Source: Exilispira sp964581895
GTDB lineage: Bacteria > Spirochaetota > JAAYUW01
Length of the DNA stretch: 7,891 bases
Direction of reading: 5' to 3'
NCBI GenBank assembly: GCA_964581895.1
Contig: CAZOPR010000020.1
Location: 1 to 7,891 of the forward strand
Shown piece by piece: positions 6,553 to 7,891 of this stretch. The notes beneath the pieces were generated by a model. It was not told where the DNA came from. It saw only the letters and a list, made by a program, of their open reading frames with translations, and made no database searches. Position numbers and translations under genes: made by a program. Position 1 is the first letter of the stretch, and every line of letters starts with the position of its first letter.

Positions 6553-7158
6553 ATGAAGCTTTATTATCCCGCCGATCCCGAAACCCGCGAATACACCGGC
6601 ACGCCTGGCACGGCCGAGGTGTGCCAGCTTACCGGGGATTCGATTCTACCTGGTAACGCATCGTGGACACTCCCCGTGTACGGCGAGAACGAGTGCGCCG
6701 TGCTTCGTAGCGACGGTACATGGGAGATCGTTCCGGATTATCGTGGCGTGTGGTACGACAAAACCACCGGCGCCGAAACGCGGATCACCGAGCTTCGCGT
6801 CATGCCGGGCAATAACCTGACACGAAAAGCGCCGACTGGTCCTTTCGATCGGTTCGACGAGGCTGCCGGCGACTGGATATTCGACCTCGCCCGCTATCGG
6901 TCGGCCCGCATCGATGAGGTGAGCGCAACATCGTTCGCCCGCCGCGCCGAGCTATTCCCGGATTATCGTCGGGACAATCTCATCGCCGGTATCGTCTACG
7001 ACGAGCCGTACACGCTGGGAAATTATCGCGCAACGGTGGAGGCGTTCCGCGCGGAATATTACCGACTCAAGGCCGCCATCGAGGCGGCCGCCACACGCGC
7101 GGCCGTCGACTCCGTGGTCGCCGGAGCGCAATGGCCGGATGAGATTATAGAGGCGTAA
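6553..7158 (+). CDS. Tail fibre assembly protein (Tfa-like chaperone)
   Basis: This encodes 201 residues starting 14 bases after the fibre stop, with AGGAGGT five bases upstream. Residues 53-112 carry the recurrent Tfa pattern: W57, then DYRGVWYD at 62-69, TTGAETRITELRVMPGNNLTRKAPT, P-F-D-R-F-D at 97-102 and W108-I-F-D. This corresponds to 'W..V.D.RG..Y....G......G.LP......P....D.W....W..D' in Tfa proteins of lambdoid, Mu and P2 relatives. The C-terminal 90 residues are helical with an alanine-rich stretch (LKAAIEAAATRAAVDSVVAG), like the C-terminal helices of longer Tfa proteins. Tfa proteins help the fibre trimer fold and can stay attached to its tip. Pairing with the adjacent fibre fits, so the two are likely exchanged together. 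Its start (MKLYYPADPETREYTGTPGTA) also fits the fibre-chaperone family. Confidence 0.78.
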   Translation: MKLYYPADPETREYTGTPGTAEVCQLTGDSILPGNASWTLPVYGENECAVLRSDGTWEIVPDYRGVWYDKTTGAETRITELRVMPGNNLTRKAPTGPFDRFDEAAGDWIFDLARYRSARIDEVSATSFARRAELFPDYRRDNLIAGIVYDEPYTLGNYRATVEAFRAEYYRLKAAIEAAATRAAVDSVVAGAQWPDEIIEA

Positions 7159-7177
7159 CTGCGTAGAAGCGAGCAGC

Positions 7178-7199
7178 CGGGGGTGTTGGAGCACCCCCG
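7178..7199 (+). terminator. GC-rich hairpin after the chaperone gene, possible terminator lacking a U-tract
   Basis: The arms CGGGGGTG (7178-7185) and CACCCCCG (7192-7199) pair perfectly over eight bases around a six-base loop. It begins 19 bases after the chaperone stop, where a late-operon terminator is expected. The bases after it (ACAACCCACG) contain no run of T, so it is not a standard intrinsic terminator. It may slow polymerase, protect the mRNA 3' end, or work with Rho. Confidence 0.5.
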
Positions 7200-7222
7200 A
7201 CAACCCACGAGCGGACACGTGG

Positions 7223-7250
7223 ATTACAGTAAACTGCTGCTCGATATAAA
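7223..7250 (+). promoter_or_regulatory. Candidate sigma70-type promoter for the methyltransferase
   Basis: A -35-like ATTACA (7223-7228, four of six to TTGACA) is separated by 16 bases from a -10-like TATAAA (7245-7250, five of six to TATAAT). Transcription would begin near 7257, giving a leader of about 20 bases with the GAGGAG site at 7266. The region is locally AT-rich against its surroundings. The match is moderate and depends on a bacterial sigma70-like consensus. Confidence 0.4.
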
Positions 7251-7256
7251 TATCGA
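7241..7256. promoter_or_regulatory. Sixteen-base palindrome overlapping the candidate -10 box, possible operator
   Basis: TCGATAT (7241-7247) and ATATCGA (7250-7256) are perfect inverted arms around AA. The palindrome covers the whole candidate -10 box. It overlaps a GATC at 7255-7258. Its size and position would suit a dimeric repressor site, but no repressor gene is in view. Confidence 0.4.
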
Positions 7257-7265
7257 TCAACTATT

Positions 7266-7271
7266 GAGGAG
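7266..7271 (+). promoter_or_regulatory. Ribosome binding site GAGGAG deciding the methyltransferase start
   Basis: GAGGAG ends eight bases before the ATG at 7280 but only two before the in-frame ATG at 7274. The spacing favours 7280, which also gives the usual family start MKSPL. Confidence 0.6.
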
Positions 7272-7279
7272 ACATGAGA

Positions 7280-7891
7280 ATGAAAAGTCCGCTGGCGTAC
7301 GTGGGTGGGAAAAGCAAACTTGCACCACAGATAGTCGACCTGATCCCCGATCATCAAGCATATTGTGAGGTTTGCTTCGGCGGGGGATGGGTGTTCTTCC
7401 GGAAGGAGCCCAGCCGTGTCGAGGTCATCAACGATCTTGATCGCGACCTGGTGGCGTTCTATCGAGTCGTCCAGAACCACCTCGAAGAATTCTCGAAGCA
7501 GTTCAAATGGCTGCTCTCATCGAGGGAATGGTTTGAGGACTGGAAACAACAGCTCGAGGGACGTGGCCTCACCGATATTCAGCGAGCCGCTCGATACTAT
7601 TATCTGCAGCGCCTCTGCTTCGGCGGCAAGGTCCGCGGCCGGACGTTCGGGGTTACGGTTGACAGGCCTCCGCGCATCAATCTGCTTAGACTGGAAGAAG
7701 AACTATCAGAGGTGCACCTTCGCCTGGTCAATACGACCATTGAGTGTTTATCGTGGGAGGAGTTCATTCCGCGCTACGATCGTCCTGGGACCTTTTTCTA
7801 TCTTGACCCTCCGTATTATTCCGAACCGGTATATAAGCATAATTTTCATAGCATAGAAGACTACGCTCGCCTGGCTTCCCTGTTGTCACAG
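7280..7891 (+). CDS. DNA adenine N6-methyltransferase, Dam / D12 class (partial, C-terminus outside window)
   Basis: This encodes 204 residues with no stop before the right edge. It transfers a methyl group from S-adenosylmethionine to the N6 of adenine in DNA. The N-terminal PLAYVGGK (4-11) is motif X of the family (usual form PLRYPGGK). EVCFGGGWVFF (30-40) is motif I, the cofactor-binding loop, normally E-P-F-x-G-G-G or a variant. INDLDRDLVAFYRVV (50-64) follows as in D12-class enzymes. DPPYY at 176-180 is the catalytic motif IV. An R-x-x-C-F-G-G-K stretch lies between them, where target-recognition residues occur. All expected motifs in this part are intact, so the enzyme looks active. Family members run to about 260-300 residues, so some 60-90 are missing. 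Recognition of GATC is possible but not shown by sequence. It lies after the fibre module with its own control region. Roles could include protection from host restriction or control of phage timing. Confidence 0.9.
   Translation, partial: MKSPLAYVGGKSKLAPQIVDLIPDHQAYCEVCFGGGWVFFRKEPSRVEVINDLDRDLVAFYRVVQNHLEEFSKQFKWLLSSREWFEDWKQQLEGRGLTDIQRAARYYYLQRLCFGGKVRGRTFGVTVDRPPRINLLRLEEELSEVHLRLVNTTIECLSWEEFIPRYDRPGTFFYLDPPYYSEPVYKHNFHSIEDYARLASLLSQ

Noticed and set aside
1..7158. Tailocin or extracellular contractile injection system instead of a phage
   Set aside because: The genes shown could fit either, but there is no ATPase, toxin or lysis cassette in view, and a DNA methyltransferase is hard to explain in a particle without DNA. 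It is left as a minor alternative.
7241..7256. The palindrome as a phage attachment site
   Set aside because: No integrase or tRNA fragment is nearby, and the palindrome overlaps a candidate -10 box, which explains its place better.
7365..7856. A 163-codon plus-strand frame overlapping the methyltransferase
   Set aside because: It is in another frame inside the methyltransferase, whose motif X, motif I and DPPY motif are intact. The alternative product is serine- and arginine-rich low-complexity sequence.

Overview
This window is a stretch of a contractile-tailed (myovirus-type) bacteriophage or prophage genome. It covers the end of the tail tape measure gene, the baseplate module, the tail fibre with its chaperone, and the start of a DNA adenine methyltransferase. 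All supported genes are on the + strand. The sequence is fairly GC-rich (roughly 55-60% by sampled hand counts), with good AGGAGG-type ribosome binding sites. I see no host gene, integrase or attachment site, so the host cannot be named and I cannot tell phage from prophage by sequence alone. A defective contractile particle (tailocin) is also possible, although the methyltransferase argues for a phage.

Layout: 2-475 is the C-terminal end of the tape measure. 468-977 is a small tail/baseplate protein (DUF6046-like, tentative). 974-1366 is a double-LysM baseplate protein. 1347-2312 is the baseplate hub (gpD/gp27-like). 2309-2881 is the central spike (gpV/Mu gp45-like). 2878-3258 is the wedge protein (gp25/Mu gp46-like). 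3265-4398 is baseplate J (Mu gp47-like). 4391-4975 is tail protein I (Mu gp48-like). 4985-6538 is a tail fibre with a carbohydrate-binding-like middle and a collar-type tip. 6553-7158 is a tail-fibre assembly chaperone. 7159-7279 is the only gap over 100 bases; it holds a GC-rich hairpin, a candidate promoter and a 16-base palindrome. 7280-7891 is a Dam-type methyltransferase cut off by the right edge.

The first ten genes read as one late operon. Most neighbours overlap by 4-20 bases, so translation is probably coupled. The order matches tail assembly: tape measure, hub and spike, wedge (gp25/J/I), then receptor-binding fibre and chaperone. The methyltransferase sits outside this logic. With a hairpin before it and its own candidate promoter, it looks like a 'moron', an independently expressed accessory gene added beside the fibre locus.

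The main points for a second look are: the loss of the usual histidines in the fibre tip together with a local GC drop there; the methyltransferase control region, where a palindrome overlaps the -10 box and a GATC; and a strong excess of GATC, and especially CGATCG, across the window. I do not see a clearly new biological system. The parts are recognisable, with some unusual details.
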